Positions 39,060 through 49,230 of a stretch of 64,000 bases of DNA are shown here, in pieces. Both the position numbers and the translations under genes were made by a program. This stretch comes from Theropithecus gelada (Eukaryota; Chordata; Mammalia; Primates; Cercopithecidae). The stretch's first letter is position 1; the number at the start of each line of letters is the position of its first letter. Below the pieces are notes generated by a model. It was not told where the DNA came from. It searched no databases and saw only the letters and a program-made list of their open reading frames with translations. The stretch covers positions 9,860,711 through 9,924,710 of the forward strand of contig NC_037682.1 in NCBI RefSeq assembly GCF_003255815.1, read 5' to 3'.

Positions 39060-39270
39060 GGGATAGGGATTAGACAGAGGCAAATCTGAATCCCAGCTCC
39101 ACCATTTACTATTTGTGGGACCTTGGGTGAGTCCCTTCTCCACTTTGAGTATCTATTTTCTCATCTGTAAAAGGAGCAGTGATAATACTTGTCTTGCTTA
39201 CTTTTCTCACCAAACCCTGGTGAGGATCAAAGGAAACACTAGGCACTCAGTACTGCAAACTGTAAAAGGC
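39060..39270 (+). mobile_element. MIR element
   Basis: Good MIR match: ctccaccatttac, gaccttgggtgagtc, ttttctcatctgtaaaagga. Confidence 0.8.
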
Positions 39271-39324
39271 CGAGATGAGAAGTTTTAAAAATAATCATTA
39301 ATACGACACATTTTTTTTTTCACA

Positions 39325-39535
39325 CGTTAGTCTATGCCAGGCACTGTACTAGGTGCTTTATGTATGTTAATTCTAATTTCGACAACACTATTACTATCTC
39401 TATTTTATACATAAAGAAAGTGAAGCACAGAGAGGCTGAGTAACTTACCAAAGATCACACAGCTGGGTAGGGGTAGAGCTGGCATTTGAACCCAGGCTTT
39501 GGAGCCAGTGCCTCTAACCACTGTGCTGTCTTGTT
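39325..39535 (-). mobile_element. MIR element, reverse
   Basis: Good reverse MIR match: atgccaggcactgtactagg, agagaggctgagtaactta, tttgaacccaggcttt. Confidence 0.82.
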
Positions 39536-40559
39536 TTTGCTGCTGCTGAGGTTATGGCTGGGTGTGGACAGGTATGGGGTCTTCCCTTTTTTTCTGCCAG
39601 ATCATCACAGCTGGAAGGAAGGGGAGGTAGGAACTGTTCACTGTCTGCCAATCCTGCCTGGAGTTTCATGGGGGAGAAGGGACCCTCCAAAAAACACTCT
39701 GCACCTGAAAAGAACCTCAGGGGTCAAGCAGTCTGCTGTCCTCTTCCATATGATTCAAGAGCCTCCCCCACGCCGAGCCTCTCTGAGCAGCAGTCATCCG
39801 GTCTCACCTCAAACACCTCCACAGACGGGGAACTCACCGCCCCCCGAGGCAGCCTACTCCATTGTTGGATGCTTTAGATTGCCAGCCAGCAAGTTTCTCT
39901 TTAGCCTGAGCCAAAATCTCCCCCCGTAGCACGCACTTCTCCCACCTGTCCACGGGCTGCCTTCTGGGGCCACCAGAATGTGTGTAAACCCAGCTCTTCC
40001 TCCCTGGCGCCTGGAGGAGGCCCCTGCTGTCTCACTCCCAGCTGGCATGAGAGGATGCTGGCGTGAGGAGAGGAGAGCCAGAGGGAGGCCGGCATCCCCA
40101 TGGCTGGAGGTGTGTGTATGGGCGTGTGTTTGTGTGTGTGGGCATTGACAGAGAGGGGGCTGTGTGGATGTGGGGAGAGGGCCCTTGGCCAGGGGCTCTG
40201 CTTGTGTGGGCATGGATCCCTATTTGCATACATGCCCCTGGTGCTGTGGGGCTGAGGCCTTTGGTCAGGCAGGAGGGAGGGCCCAGGTCTAGGTCAGCAA
40301 GTGCAATGGGAGGTGTCTGGAATGGAAGGCCAGCGACTTTGGTTCTAGTCTTGCTTTTCTGTGTGATCCCAGGCCAGCTCACTGCCCCTCCCTGGGACTC
40401 AGTTTCCACATCAGGAAAAAAGGAGAAGATGAACCCCATGAGCTCTGAGGTCTCTGTCTCCCAGTCCCAAGAGTGGGCTTTAGAGTGGGGCACCTGAGAG
40501 AGCCGTGTCCCCTGTGAAGGCCAGATCAGAGGAGGGTGGCTCTGACCCCCAGACACAGT

Positions 40560-40725
40560 GGTAAAAGAAATGCCTTGGAGCCCTCACACCCTTTACCTGC
40601 CCTGTGGCCTCAGGCAAGTGAATTCATCATTCTAAGCTCAGCTTCCTGGTCTGTAAGTCAGAGTGACAAAATGACCTCCTAGAAGCTGAAGGATTGAATA
40701 AGACAGTGTACATGGGGTCCAGCCT
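40560..40725 (+). mobile_element. MIR fragment
   Basis: Weak MIR match on the + strand (ctgtggcctcaggcaagtga, then cttcctggtctgtaagtc). Confidence 0.6.
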
Positions 40726-40833
40726 GGTATCTGATGCAGACGGAGCCCAAAGCTTGCAGCCCAGAGGCTTCAGTGGCACTGACCTGGCCATGGGAAGATG
40801 AGGAGGAGGCCCTGGCCTAGGAGGACCCAGGAA

Positions 40834-40953
40834 GAGTTACCGGGAGAGGGTAATGTTGAGTTACCGGGAGAGGGTAATGTTGAGTTATCGGGAGAGGGTA
40901 ATGTTGAGTTATCGGGAGAGGGTAATGTTGAGTTATCGGGAGAGGGTAATGTT
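40834..40953 (+). repeat. 24-bp tandem repeat, 5 copies
   Basis: Five exact-length 24-base units start at 40834, 40858, 40882, 40906 and 40930, each with the core cgggagagggtaatgtt. The first two carry TTACCGG and the last three TTATCGG; otherwise they are identical. As 24 is a multiple of 3 they also make a spurious repeating frame. Confidence 0.97.
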
Positions 40954-42289
40954 GGGGAGAGGCAGCAGAAGTCCTGAGGGCAGCCTAGCCACTCCCTGCC
41001 CCATCCACTCCAGCTTGGGCACCACTGGCCCAAGGCTGCTGAGTCTATCTGTGGGCGGGGGCAGGGTGGGAGGCACTAGGGAGCTGACTGGGTGCAGAAC
41101 CCCAGGATTACTCAGGAGGTCAGCTCCTCAGAGGTGTGGTGGCTCTGGGCCAGCAGTGGGTTGGGTGGCAGTGTGCACTGCACTGACGTCAGTGAGCAGG
41201 CAGGTACCCCAGGGCCACCCTGCAGTGTCCCTGCACTGGCGGTGGGCAATGGAAGAAGAAAAGTGGGCCCTGGGGGGGCAGTACTTGGATGCTGTGGGTG
41301 CAGGGGGGCTTCCTCTGCACTGCATAAACCTGGGGAGGAGCTGTTGCCTTGTACAACTCCAGGGGACACTGTTTACTTGATGTGGCCATGTGAGGCAATG
41401 GCCCTGGCCTGTGGGGAGACCTCTGGAGAAAGGGTTGCTGCTGAGTTCCAGGAGCTGAGGAAGGATGGAGCGAGCATCCCAGGGTAGCAGGAGCCCCCTG
41501 TGTTCTGGGAGAAGGGTGGGTTGGAGGCTGGGTCGGCTGCAGCCTGGGCCTGGGGCGGGAGAGGCGTGGAGAGGGGAAAGGAAGGCGAGGGAAAGAGCAG
41601 CACGTTTCCTGGACACTGAGTGTGGGAATGGAAAGGACCCAGGTGTCCGCTGGCTCACTCCTCCTGGGGCCATCTCTGCCTGGCAAGTGTGAAGCCACCC
41701 CAAGGGCCTGTGGATCCCTGGGGAGAGAGGACTCAGGGAGTGCTGGGGCTTCCTCCTGGTCAGCCCCGCAGCCCCTGTGCCCCCGGCAGCCTGGCTGGCC
41801 TCTGCTGCAGAGCTGTGGGCTGCGGGGAGAATGAGTAATGAACCTTGAGGGGCCGCAGGCCCAGACCTTGCTTCTGACCCTCCCTGGAGGCACCGCATAA
41901 GCCCAGCCTCTGTCCCTGAACCGGCTCACAGAAGCCTGCCTGCACGGCACCCCTCCCACTCTCCCTCCACACGGACCAGTAGAACCTCTACCTCCTGGAC
42001 TCTCACCCCCTTCACCTCCCTGCCCCTCCACCCAGATAACATTCCCTTTGGCTCTCAGGACCCAGGCATCTGCCTTCCAGCCTCTGACAGCCTCCCCACC
42101 ATCTTTCACTCTATCTGTCCTCCCCCAACTTCCTGCCCCTAGCTTTTCCCACAGAACCCGTCTGCCATCTCCCTAAAGGGTGGTGGATGTGACCATGGCA
42201 GGGGGTCTGGGCTGGGGGTGAGGCAGATGAAAGAATCCCTCCTATTCTGAGCTTGGGGGTAAGTGGACAGCAGCACGAAATCCTATTCC

Positions 42290-42740
42290 CTCCGCCAGTG
42301 GAAATCGATAGCTAATTAATTCCCTCCCCAAAATAGTGTCCGGAGGTGGGGGTGGGTGCTGGGAGAGCAGCAGACAGAGGCTAGGCCAGGCCAGACTGAG
42401 ATGGAGACCCTAGCAGGGAGGGAGGGAGGCACGCTGGTCACTCTTCTGGCCACAGGGCTGTCCCTTTGCTGAGGGTCTTTGGCTTCCCCTTCTGGAAAAG
42501 AGGAAAAGCTTAGACCTTTCCCTCCCGCGACGCCTGAGGAGCCCCCTTCCCTACCCTGGGCTGGGGATGCATGTGTGTGTGGGGGGGTGAGGGCGTCAAT
42601 CAGGCTGGGAGCAGGTGCTGCATTTAATTTGATTGGCTAATTAGCCCGCACATGTTAATTATCTCCATTACCCAATGAGGAGAGGCAGTGGCAAAGCTAT
42701 ATATAACCTGACAGTGTTTGTAAGGAGTGGGGGCTGCTTG
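42290..42740 (+). promoter_or_regulatory. AT-rich motif cluster 1, possible enhancer or TATA promoter
   Basis: TAATTA at 42313-42318 and 42638-42643, a further ttaatt at 42655-42660, CCAAT at 42672-42676 and a TATATATAA at 42698-42706, embedded in GC-rich intron. The CCAAT-TATA spacing of about 22 bases could suit a minor promoter. Function is inferred only. Confidence 0.4.
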
Positions 42741-43139
42741 CCTGGATCTCCTCCCCACTGCCCAGGCAGAGGCAGTCCTTGGAGGGGTGCTAGGGCAGGA
42801 CATTGGAGCCTTGTAGGATTGGGAGGGCAGCAGTCAGGAGTTGGATGGCAGGACCCAAGGGCTGAGCTTTACGGGCCTCTTGGAGATGGCTCCCCCAACG
42901 CTCCTGACTACCTTCTGAGGCCTTTTCTGTCCAATCTTCCTCTGCACAAGGGTTACTCTCCAGACGCCCCCTCGCTATGGCTTTTTAGGAGGTCCCTCGT
43001 TTCCATCCACATAGCTCTTTGGCTCCTCACTGCACCTCTGCAGCCTTCCCCTCCCGAAGTCAGCCTTCTTATCTTCTGGTTCTCACCTCACTGAGTTACA
43101 CCTGTGGCTGTCCTGTGCTTTTTCTATTTCCTGGGGATG

Positions 43140-43330
43140 CTGGAGTCAAGCAGACTTGGATCTGAGTCTCAGTTCCCTGCTGACTGGCCACATGACCTTG
43201 GGCAAGTCCCCAGATCTCTTTACCTGGGTTTCCCCAGGGGTTAATGAGAATAATGGGACTTCTCAGAGTGATTATGTAAAATGACATTTGTAAAAATGCC
43301 CAGCACCCAGGGCACTGACAAATGCTGTTT
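43140..43330 (+). mobile_element. MIR element
   Basis: Clear MIR text on the + strand: ggccacatgaccttgggcaa, then gggtttccccaggggttaat. Confidence 0.78.
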
Positions 43331-43549
43331 GGATTTGGAATTTAATTTTCTCTGTCTTTTCTTTCATTTCTCCCCACTAGGCCACCTTTCTCCTCCATTA
43401 CTCTTCCATCTCTGTCACTTTTCAGGCACTTCCTCTCCTTCCTCTTTCTCTCCCCCTCTTGCTTCAGTCTTTCCCTGTCTTTTTCTAAACTCTAGCCCCT
43501 CCCTGCTTCTCTCCCAGGCTTCTCCCCACCTCCTTCCCTCCCTCCCTCC

Positions 43550-43720
43550 CCAAAATAAAATCAATGCAATATTCAGGAGGGTTGTTGGATATAAATAATT
43601 ACGACTTGGAGTTTAACGAGATGCAAATTCCCCTCCCCGGCGTGGGGTATAAATTGCTCTCTGACAGCCCGTTACAAGGGTAATCATTTCAGAAAGGCAA
43701 TTTTATGCAAATGAGCCTGC
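43550..43720 (+). promoter_or_regulatory. AT-rich motif cluster 2 with two POU octamers
   Basis: TAATTA at 43596-43601, octamer ATGCAAAT at 43621-43628 and again at 43705-43712, and ggtataaatt between them. Octamers and TAATTA are POU and homeodomain sites; enhancer role is inferred. Confidence 0.42.
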
Positions 43721-44039
43721 CTGCCTCCTGGTGGCTCCCCCAATCTTGGGTGGGGGGTGCGCAGAGGGAACTGAAGGGTGAAGAGAGCCTAGGTAGTGGG
43801 GCCAGTCCTGAGGCTGAGCACCGAGAACTGGAAGTTGAGGATGACAGACATTTAGCTTCAGAAAGGACCTGGGTTGATAAGCAGAGAGGCTGGGGCCTGG
43901 GAAGGGGCGAGCGTGGTTTTGGGGGAACTGGAGACACAGAATTGGATGCCAGTGTCCCTGCTAGGATAGAGAGGGCTTGGGGCCTGGATATCTGGGTCCT
44001 GGCTGGCTTCTCTCCCTTGCCCCCTTCCCAGTCTGGTTA

Positions 44040-44115
44040 CCCTGTGATACCATTGACGAATTGGCATTTAATTAATCCCAATGAATTATTTAGCAACTTC
44101 ATTATCCAGTATCAA
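44040..44115 (+). promoter_or_regulatory. AT-rich motif cluster 3
   Basis: Overlapping TAATTA (44069-44074) and TAATCC (44073-44078), with aattatttag and ttcattatcc beside them. These match homeodomain and OTX/PITX-type sites. Inference only. Confidence 0.38.
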
Positions 44116-44546
44116 GGGCTGATGAGAGGAACAGTGGCTGGAGGTGGGAGCCAGGCAAAGACGTTGGGCGGTTCAGAGAAGGGGCTGGGGTCACCAGGCC
44201 GAGGAGAGTGACTAGCCTCGCTCGAGGAGCTGGCCTTGGTCCTGACACCCAGGTCCTTTGAGAGGGTGAGGGCGCAGGCAGATGGGTTGGGCTCTTACAG
44301 GGCTGGAACGTGTCACCTCTCCCTGTCGACATCTCAAACCAATGCTGCCCCTAGTGCGTGCCATCTCTCCCAAGTGCTGGTCCCCGGAATCCGTGTCTCT
44401 TGCCTCGGAACCCTCTGCAGGTCAGGGCCTCTCTAAGTTATGTAGGGAAACAGTCTGGTGCCTGCTGATATGAGTGGGGAGCCCGGCACCGACAGCCCCT
44501 GTCGTTGGAGCCCCTCATTAACCCCTTCCTCTCTGTTCTCCCGCAG

Positions 44547-45523
44547 GCATCCCTCCCCGCTCTTCCGTCGGAGCCCGCGGCGGGGGAGGGGCGCCGCCGC
44601 CGCCACCCGAGGGAAGCCGGCGCCTGGCCCTCTGCGCGCCTCGCCCCGCGGCCGGGCCCATGGCACTGTGAGCCGGCAAGAGAGCCCCGCTCGGCGCGGG
44701 GAGCTCCCGGCCCCCTCCCGCCCCATGCGCCCGCGGCTCTGAAGCCTGAGCGGGGGCCGGGGGCCGGGCGGGGCCGGGGCCGCAGGAGGCATGGCGCCCG
44801 GGAGTCGGTGGCGGCTGCCACCGCCGCCGCCGCTGCTGCTGCTGCTGCTGCTGGCGCTGGCGGCGCGCGCGGACGGCCTGGAGTTCGGCGGCGGACCCGG
44901 GCAGTGGGCTCGCTACGCGCGCTGGGCGGGCGCGGCGAGCAGCGGTGAGCTTAGCTTCAGCCTGCGTACTAACGCCACGCGCGCGCTGCTGCTCTACCTG
45001 GATGACGGCGGCGACTGCGACTTCCTGGAGCTGCTGCTGGTAGACGGCCGCCTGCGGCTGCGCTTCACGCTTTCATGCGCCGAGCCGGCCACGCTGCAGC
45101 TGGACACGCCGGTGGCCGACGACCGCTGGCACATGGTGCTGCTGACCCGCGACGCGCGCCGCACGGCGCTGGCGGTGGACGGCGAGGCCCGCGCCGCGGA
45201 GGTGCGCTCCAAGCGGCGCGAGATGCAGGTGGCCAGCGACCTGTTCGTGGGAGGCATCCCGCCCGACGTGCGCCTCTCGGCGCTCACGCTGAGCACCGTC
45301 AAGTACGAGCCGCCCTTCCGCGGCCTCTTGGCCAACCTGAAACTGGGCGAGCGGCCCCCCGCGCTGCTGGGCAGCCAGGGCCTGCGCGGCGCCACCGCCG
45401 ACCCGCTGTGCGCGCCCGCGCGCAACCCCTGCGCCAACGGCGGCCTCTGCACTGTGCTGGCCCCCGGCGAGGTGGGCTGCGACTGCAGCCACACGGGCTT
45501 CGGCGGCAAGTTCTGCAGCGAAG
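44547..45523 (+). CDS. NRXN2: NRXN2 exon 2: 5'UTR and first coding segment (residues 1-244)
   Basis: Neurexin-2 alpha is a single-pass presynaptic adhesion receptor that binds neuroligins, LRRTMs and other partners across the synapse. Acceptor ccgcag before 44547; 5'UTR to 44790; ATG at 44791 in a strong context (G at -3 and +4); donor gtgagc at 45524. The product opens with a signal peptide (MAPGSRWRLPPPPP, then seven Leu, ALAARA), then the first LNS (laminin-neurexin-sex hormone globulin) domain from about residue 29 to 205, with sequon NAT at 61, then the first EGF repeat, whose six cysteines run from DPLCAPARNPC to GGKFC. It ends in GAA plus G of the next Glu. The seven leucines are encoded by pure CTG at 44833-44853. 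Later exons (LNS2-6, transmembrane, cytoplasmic tail) lie beyond the window. Confidence 0.97.
44660..44671 (+). other. Upstream ORF 1 in the NRXN2 leader (3 codons)
   Basis: ATG GCA CTG TGA, 120 bases before the main start. C at -3 and G at +4 make a moderate initiation context. Confidence 0.6.
44725..44742 (+). other. Upstream ORF 2 in the NRXN2 leader (5 codons)
   Basis: ATG CGC CCG CGG CTC TGA, ending 48 bases before the main start. Weak start context (C at -3, C at +4). Confidence 0.6.
44821..44853 (+). repeat. NRXN2: Coding (CCG)4(CTG)7 trinucleotide tract
   Basis: Four CCG codons (Pro) are followed by seven pure CTG codons (Leu) in the signal peptide. Length polymorphism is plausible and would stay in frame. 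Confidence 0.95.
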
Positions 45524-45977
45524 GTGAGCTCCGGGGAGCGGCCGCCTGGCGCCTGGGCGCGGGGGTGAGGGCCTGGGGCGCCCCGTGGGGGTCGGAGCCT
45601 GTGGGGGCTCCTGAGGCACGGGGGCTGGGCGCGAGGGCTTGTGAGTGGGTGCGAGCGCGCCAGGACTGCGGGGACGCGTGTCCGGGCGAGGGCGCGTGGG
45701 GTTGGCGGTGGGCGGGGCGAGCAGGCGTGGCCGGCGTGGGCGTGGTCAGCGTGAGTCCCGCGGCGACCTATGGGCAGCCTGTGTGGCCAGGTTCTGAAGG
45801 GGCTGCTGAGGGTGGGGTGCACGAAGCCCTGTGGGCTTGGTGGGTGAGGGGCTGTGAGGCGCTGGTGAAGGCTTGTGGGTGGGGTCTGCGTGGACAGGGC
45901 TCATTAAAGGCAGTGGGCGGGGACCATGGGGCCCCTGGAGGACAGTGGGTGGGGCTTCTGCATAGAGCGGGACCTCG

Positions 45978-46535
45978 TATGAGGCCGTGAGGGGCGGTGG
46001 GTGGGGCCGGCGTGGAAAGACCAGTGTGGGCAGGGCTTATAAGACAGGGGGCGGGACCTAGTGTGAGGCCATGAGGGGCTGTGAGTGGGCCCTGTGTGGA
46101 AGGCCAGTGTGGGCGGGGTCTATGAGACAGGGGGCGGGGCCTCATGTGAGACCGTGAGGGGCTGAGTGGGGCCTGTGTGGAAGGCCAGTGTGGTCAGGGC
46201 CTACGAGACAGGGCAGACCTTGTATGAGGCTATGAGGGGCTGAGTGGGGTCTGTGTGGAAGGCCAGTGTGAGCGGGGCCTATTAGACAGGGGCCTGGGCC
46301 TCCTGTGAGATCATGAGGGGCTGAACGGGGCCTCTGTGGGCGGGGCCTATGAGACAGGGGGCGGGGCCCCGTGTGAAACCGTGAGGGGCTGAGTGGGGCC
46401 TGTGTGGAGAGGCCAGTGTGGGCGGGGCCTATGAGACAGGGGGCGGGGCCCCGTGTGAAACCGTGAGGGGCTGAGTGGGGCCTGTGTGGAGAGGCCAGTG
46501 TGGGCAGGGCCTATGAGACAGGGATCGGAGTCATG
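45978..46535 (+). repeat. GC-rich minisatellite, about 82-bp unit, 6-7 copies
   Basis: Diverged units built as gtgaggggctgagtgggg, cctgtgtgga, ggccagtgtgggcggggcct, atgagacagggggcgggg. The last two units, from about 46371 on, are nearly identical over 82 bases; earlier units carry deletions (one lacks the middle part). Most units hold one or two GGGCGGGG boxes. Confidence 0.93.
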
Positions 46536-47309
46536 TGGTGGGGCCTTCGGGCAGGGGGGCATAGTCGACAGTGGGTCGCAGTCTTTGAAGGTCCGCGAGC
46601 GAAGGGCGGGAAGTGCGGCCTGTGCGGCCTGGACAAGCACCAAGGGATGAGGGCCTAGGTGTGAGGACGCTGAGTGTAAGGAGAAGGGCACAATAGCGAT
46701 TCCAGGGCAGGCGAGGGAGAATGGGGATTGCGAAGCTGTGGCCAGGAAGGGAGGGCTTCTTTTTCACCACAGAATCCTCAGAGCGCCTTCAAAGAGTAAA
46801 GGGAAAACGAGGGAGAGGGTGGCTGAGGCTTCTCAGGCTCCTGACGAGGAGTGGACCGTTTGGGTGAGGGGCAGAGATGGCCAGTAGTTTCTCTTGATGA
46901 CAGACGGGGCGTGGAGCCACTGAGAGCGTCGGGTTTGGTGGGAGATTGCTGGGCTGGACAGGGCGAGGTGGGACCCTGGGCTGTGGGGCTGACTGGAATG
47001 GCGCTTGGGAGAGAGGCTCAGCGGAGGGAGGGGTCCGGCCAAGACCGTGAAGTGGAGAAGTGCGGGCGGGCCCTGGGCTGAGCGGCCCGGGGCAGGGCTG
47101 TGGTGTCGGGGGGCTGAGGGGAGGAGGCACTTGGAGGAGCCTCTTGCTTAAGGGTCTGGCTGGGCGGTGGGAAGGGGCTCCCCTATCAGGCTGGGGGCCG
47201 CGCATGCGCGTCTCTCCCCGCCCCTCGTCCCTGTTCTTCCAGCCCGTGTGTGCCTCAGGCCTGCCCTCCTCTCCCCTGGTCCCTCTAGAAGCTGTGGGCC
47301 ACTCAGCGG

Positions 47310-48360
47310 TTGTGTGTGTGTGTTCGTCCTCCCAGGGGCAGAGGCTTTTGAGGGAGCGTGTGCGTGTGCACGTGTGCGCCAGCAAAACGAAATGGCCCGG
47401 TACTGCTTTGGGGATAAGTGTCCTGTGGCTGTGTGTCTATGGGCAGCCATGGGAGGGGCCCAGCCTGCACGTGTGGCCCTGGGTGTGGGAAGCCTGCACT
47501 TGGGAGTGTCGTTTGCCTGCGTATCTGTAGTTGTGGTCGATGAATACATTCGAAAGTTCTGGGGATTGTTTTCTTGGGGTTATTGGTACAAGGTTGTGGG
47601 ATACGTCATGAGGAACTGTGTATTAAGTTAAGCTGACACCTTCTCACCTTTTCTCCAAGGAGTTCAGGTGTTTCCTAAACTGTGAAATTCTGTGTCGGTG
47701 TGTGTTTGCCTGCGTGTAGAGGCCCGCGAGTCTGGCAGTGTGTATTTGACGTGTGAATGGGTCTGTTTGAATAGCAGTGTTTGCAGATAGGAGCCTAGTG
47801 CCTAGTAGAGTGAGTAGTTCCCAAGTGTGAGGGTGTCTGCTCATGTGCCTGTGTTTTAATGTGAGGCTTCAGTAAGACAGCTGGAATGTATGAGGACTCT
47901 TTCTTTCCAGAACCTTAATTTGATCCTCTGGTTCCTCTACCCTTCCCCCAAAGCCCGCCTAATAAAACAGGATGAACCATCCTCTAATTTGATGGAGGGA
48001 AAGCTCGAGCTGCAGGAGGTTAGGGTAACTGGTCCCTGGCCTCACTGTGGCTGAATTGGGCTTGGGTGTATGAAAAATGCAGCCAGAGGCACCTTGGTCA
48101 ACCAGAGCCTTTGTATCCATTCCCTGAGAGGATTCATTGGCCAGAGGCTTCCAGTGAGGCAAACAAGTGCATGCTTCTGAATATGGATTGTGTGGTTGTG
48201 TGTCTAAGATGTGTTTGAGTAACTGTGGGAGAGGGATGGATGTGTGTATAATATGGCTTGGTATCAGATGAATGTTTGTGTCAGCTGTGGTGAAGCTGTG
48301 AGAGATGGTTGAGTATGTGTGTCTGACCCATTGTGTGTGTATGTGTGTGTGAGATTCATG
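47310..48360 (+). repeat. Degenerate TG-rich stretches in NRXN2 intron 2
   Basis: Frequent tgtgtg words at 47311-47380, 47690-47750 and 48175-48355 in otherwise unique intron; low-complexity, TG on the sense strand throughout. Confidence 0.6.
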
Positions 48361-48361
48361 T

Positions 48362-48654
48362 AAGAAAAGGGAGGCCGGGCGCGGTGGCTCAAGCCTGTAA
48401 TCCCAGCACTTTGGGAGGCCGAGACGGGTGGATCACGAGGTCAGGAGATCGAGACCATCCTGGCTAACACGGTGAAACCCCGTCTCTACTAAAAAATACA
48501 AAAAAACTAGCCAGGCGAGGTGGCGGGCGCCTGTAGTCCCAGCTACTCGGGAGGCTGAGGCAGGAGAATGGTGTAAACCCGGGAGGCGGAGCTTGCAGTG
48601 AGCTGAGATCCGGCCACAGCACTCCAGCCTGGGCGACTGAGAGAGACTCCGTCT

Positions 48655-48693
<39 letters not shown>

Positions 48694-48700
48694 AAAGGGA
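48362..48700 (+). mobile_element. Young AluY-type element with target duplication
   Basis: Body 48373 to about 48660 with a long A tail to 48691, flanked by aagaaaaggga at 48362-48372 and 48690-48700. Low divergence and features such as gagatccggccac suggest a young Old World monkey AluY lineage. Confidence 0.92.
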
Positions 48701-48705
48701 ATGTG

Positions 48706-49011
48706 AGCCGGGTGCGGTGGCTCACACCTGTAATCCCAGCACTTTGGAGGCTGAAGTGGGCAGATTACTTGAGGTCAGGAGTTCGAGACCAGCCTGGCCA
48801 ACATGGTGAAACCCCGTCTCTACTAAAAATACAAAAATCAACCAGGCATAGTGGTGGGTGCTTGTAATCCCCACTACTTGGGAAGCTGAGGCAGGAGAAT
48901 TGCTTGAACCTGGGAGGTGGAGGTTGCAGTGAGCTGGGATGACACCACTGCACTCTAGCCTGGGCGACAGAATGAGACTCTGTCTCAAAAAAAAAAAAAA
49001 AAAAAAAAAAA
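48706..49011 (+). mobile_element. Alu element
   Basis: Second + strand Alu directly after the young copy, more diverged, with an A25 tail. Confidence 0.92.
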
Positions 49012-49147
49012 GGGAAAGTGAGATATAAGGTGGGTGCCAGCTGGTAGGGGCAGGGTTGCCTGTGTGTATGTGGTGTGTGTGTGATGTGTGTGTGTGGTAT
49101 CTTTTGAGAGAGCAGTGCTTTGTGGTAAAGGGGGAGTGTTGTGTCTT

Positions 49148-49230
49148 TATTCATTTCTGTATTTCCAGCACCTAATCTGGTACCAGACACATAGTGGGTG
49201 TTTGATAAAGATTTGTGGAATGAATGGAGA
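49148..49230 (+). mobile_element. L2 3' end fragment
   Basis: ttcatttctgtatttccagc followed by an atagtgggtgtttgataaag phrase resembles the L2 3' terminus. Confidence 0.6.

Larger units (their letters stand above)
35428..44546 (+). other. NRXN2: NRXN2 intron 1 (9.1 kb, Alu-free)
   Basis: No coding exon seen. Content: G-rich and GA-rich tracts (35428-36240), a CA-rich low-complexity stretch (37200-37745), MIR copies, a 24-bp tandem repeat (40834-40953), and three AT-rich motif clusters (42290-44110). No Alu anywhere in it. Confidence 0.65.

Noticed and set aside
40834..40953. Possible CRISPR-like array
   Set aside because: Units are contiguous with no spacers, and the genome is a vertebrate's; it is a simple tandem repeat.
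40853..41380. Frame with a repeating MLSYRERV motif
   Set aside because: It is only the 24-bp tandem repeat read in a frame without stops; located in intron with no coding context.
41189..42109. Open frame of 306 codons on the - strand
   Set aside because: No family similarity, no splice or promoter context; lies in NRXN2 intron 1. An antisense transcript cannot be excluded but nothing supports one.
45073..45822. Open frame of 249 codons antisense to NRXN2 exon 2
   Set aside because: Shadow of a GC-rich coding exon; no start context or family similarity.
45524..45990. Continuation of the NRXN2 frame past 45523
   Set aside because: The frame stays open for 155 more codons, but a clear gtgagc donor at 45524 and the known EGF1-to-segment-1 junction show that this is intron.
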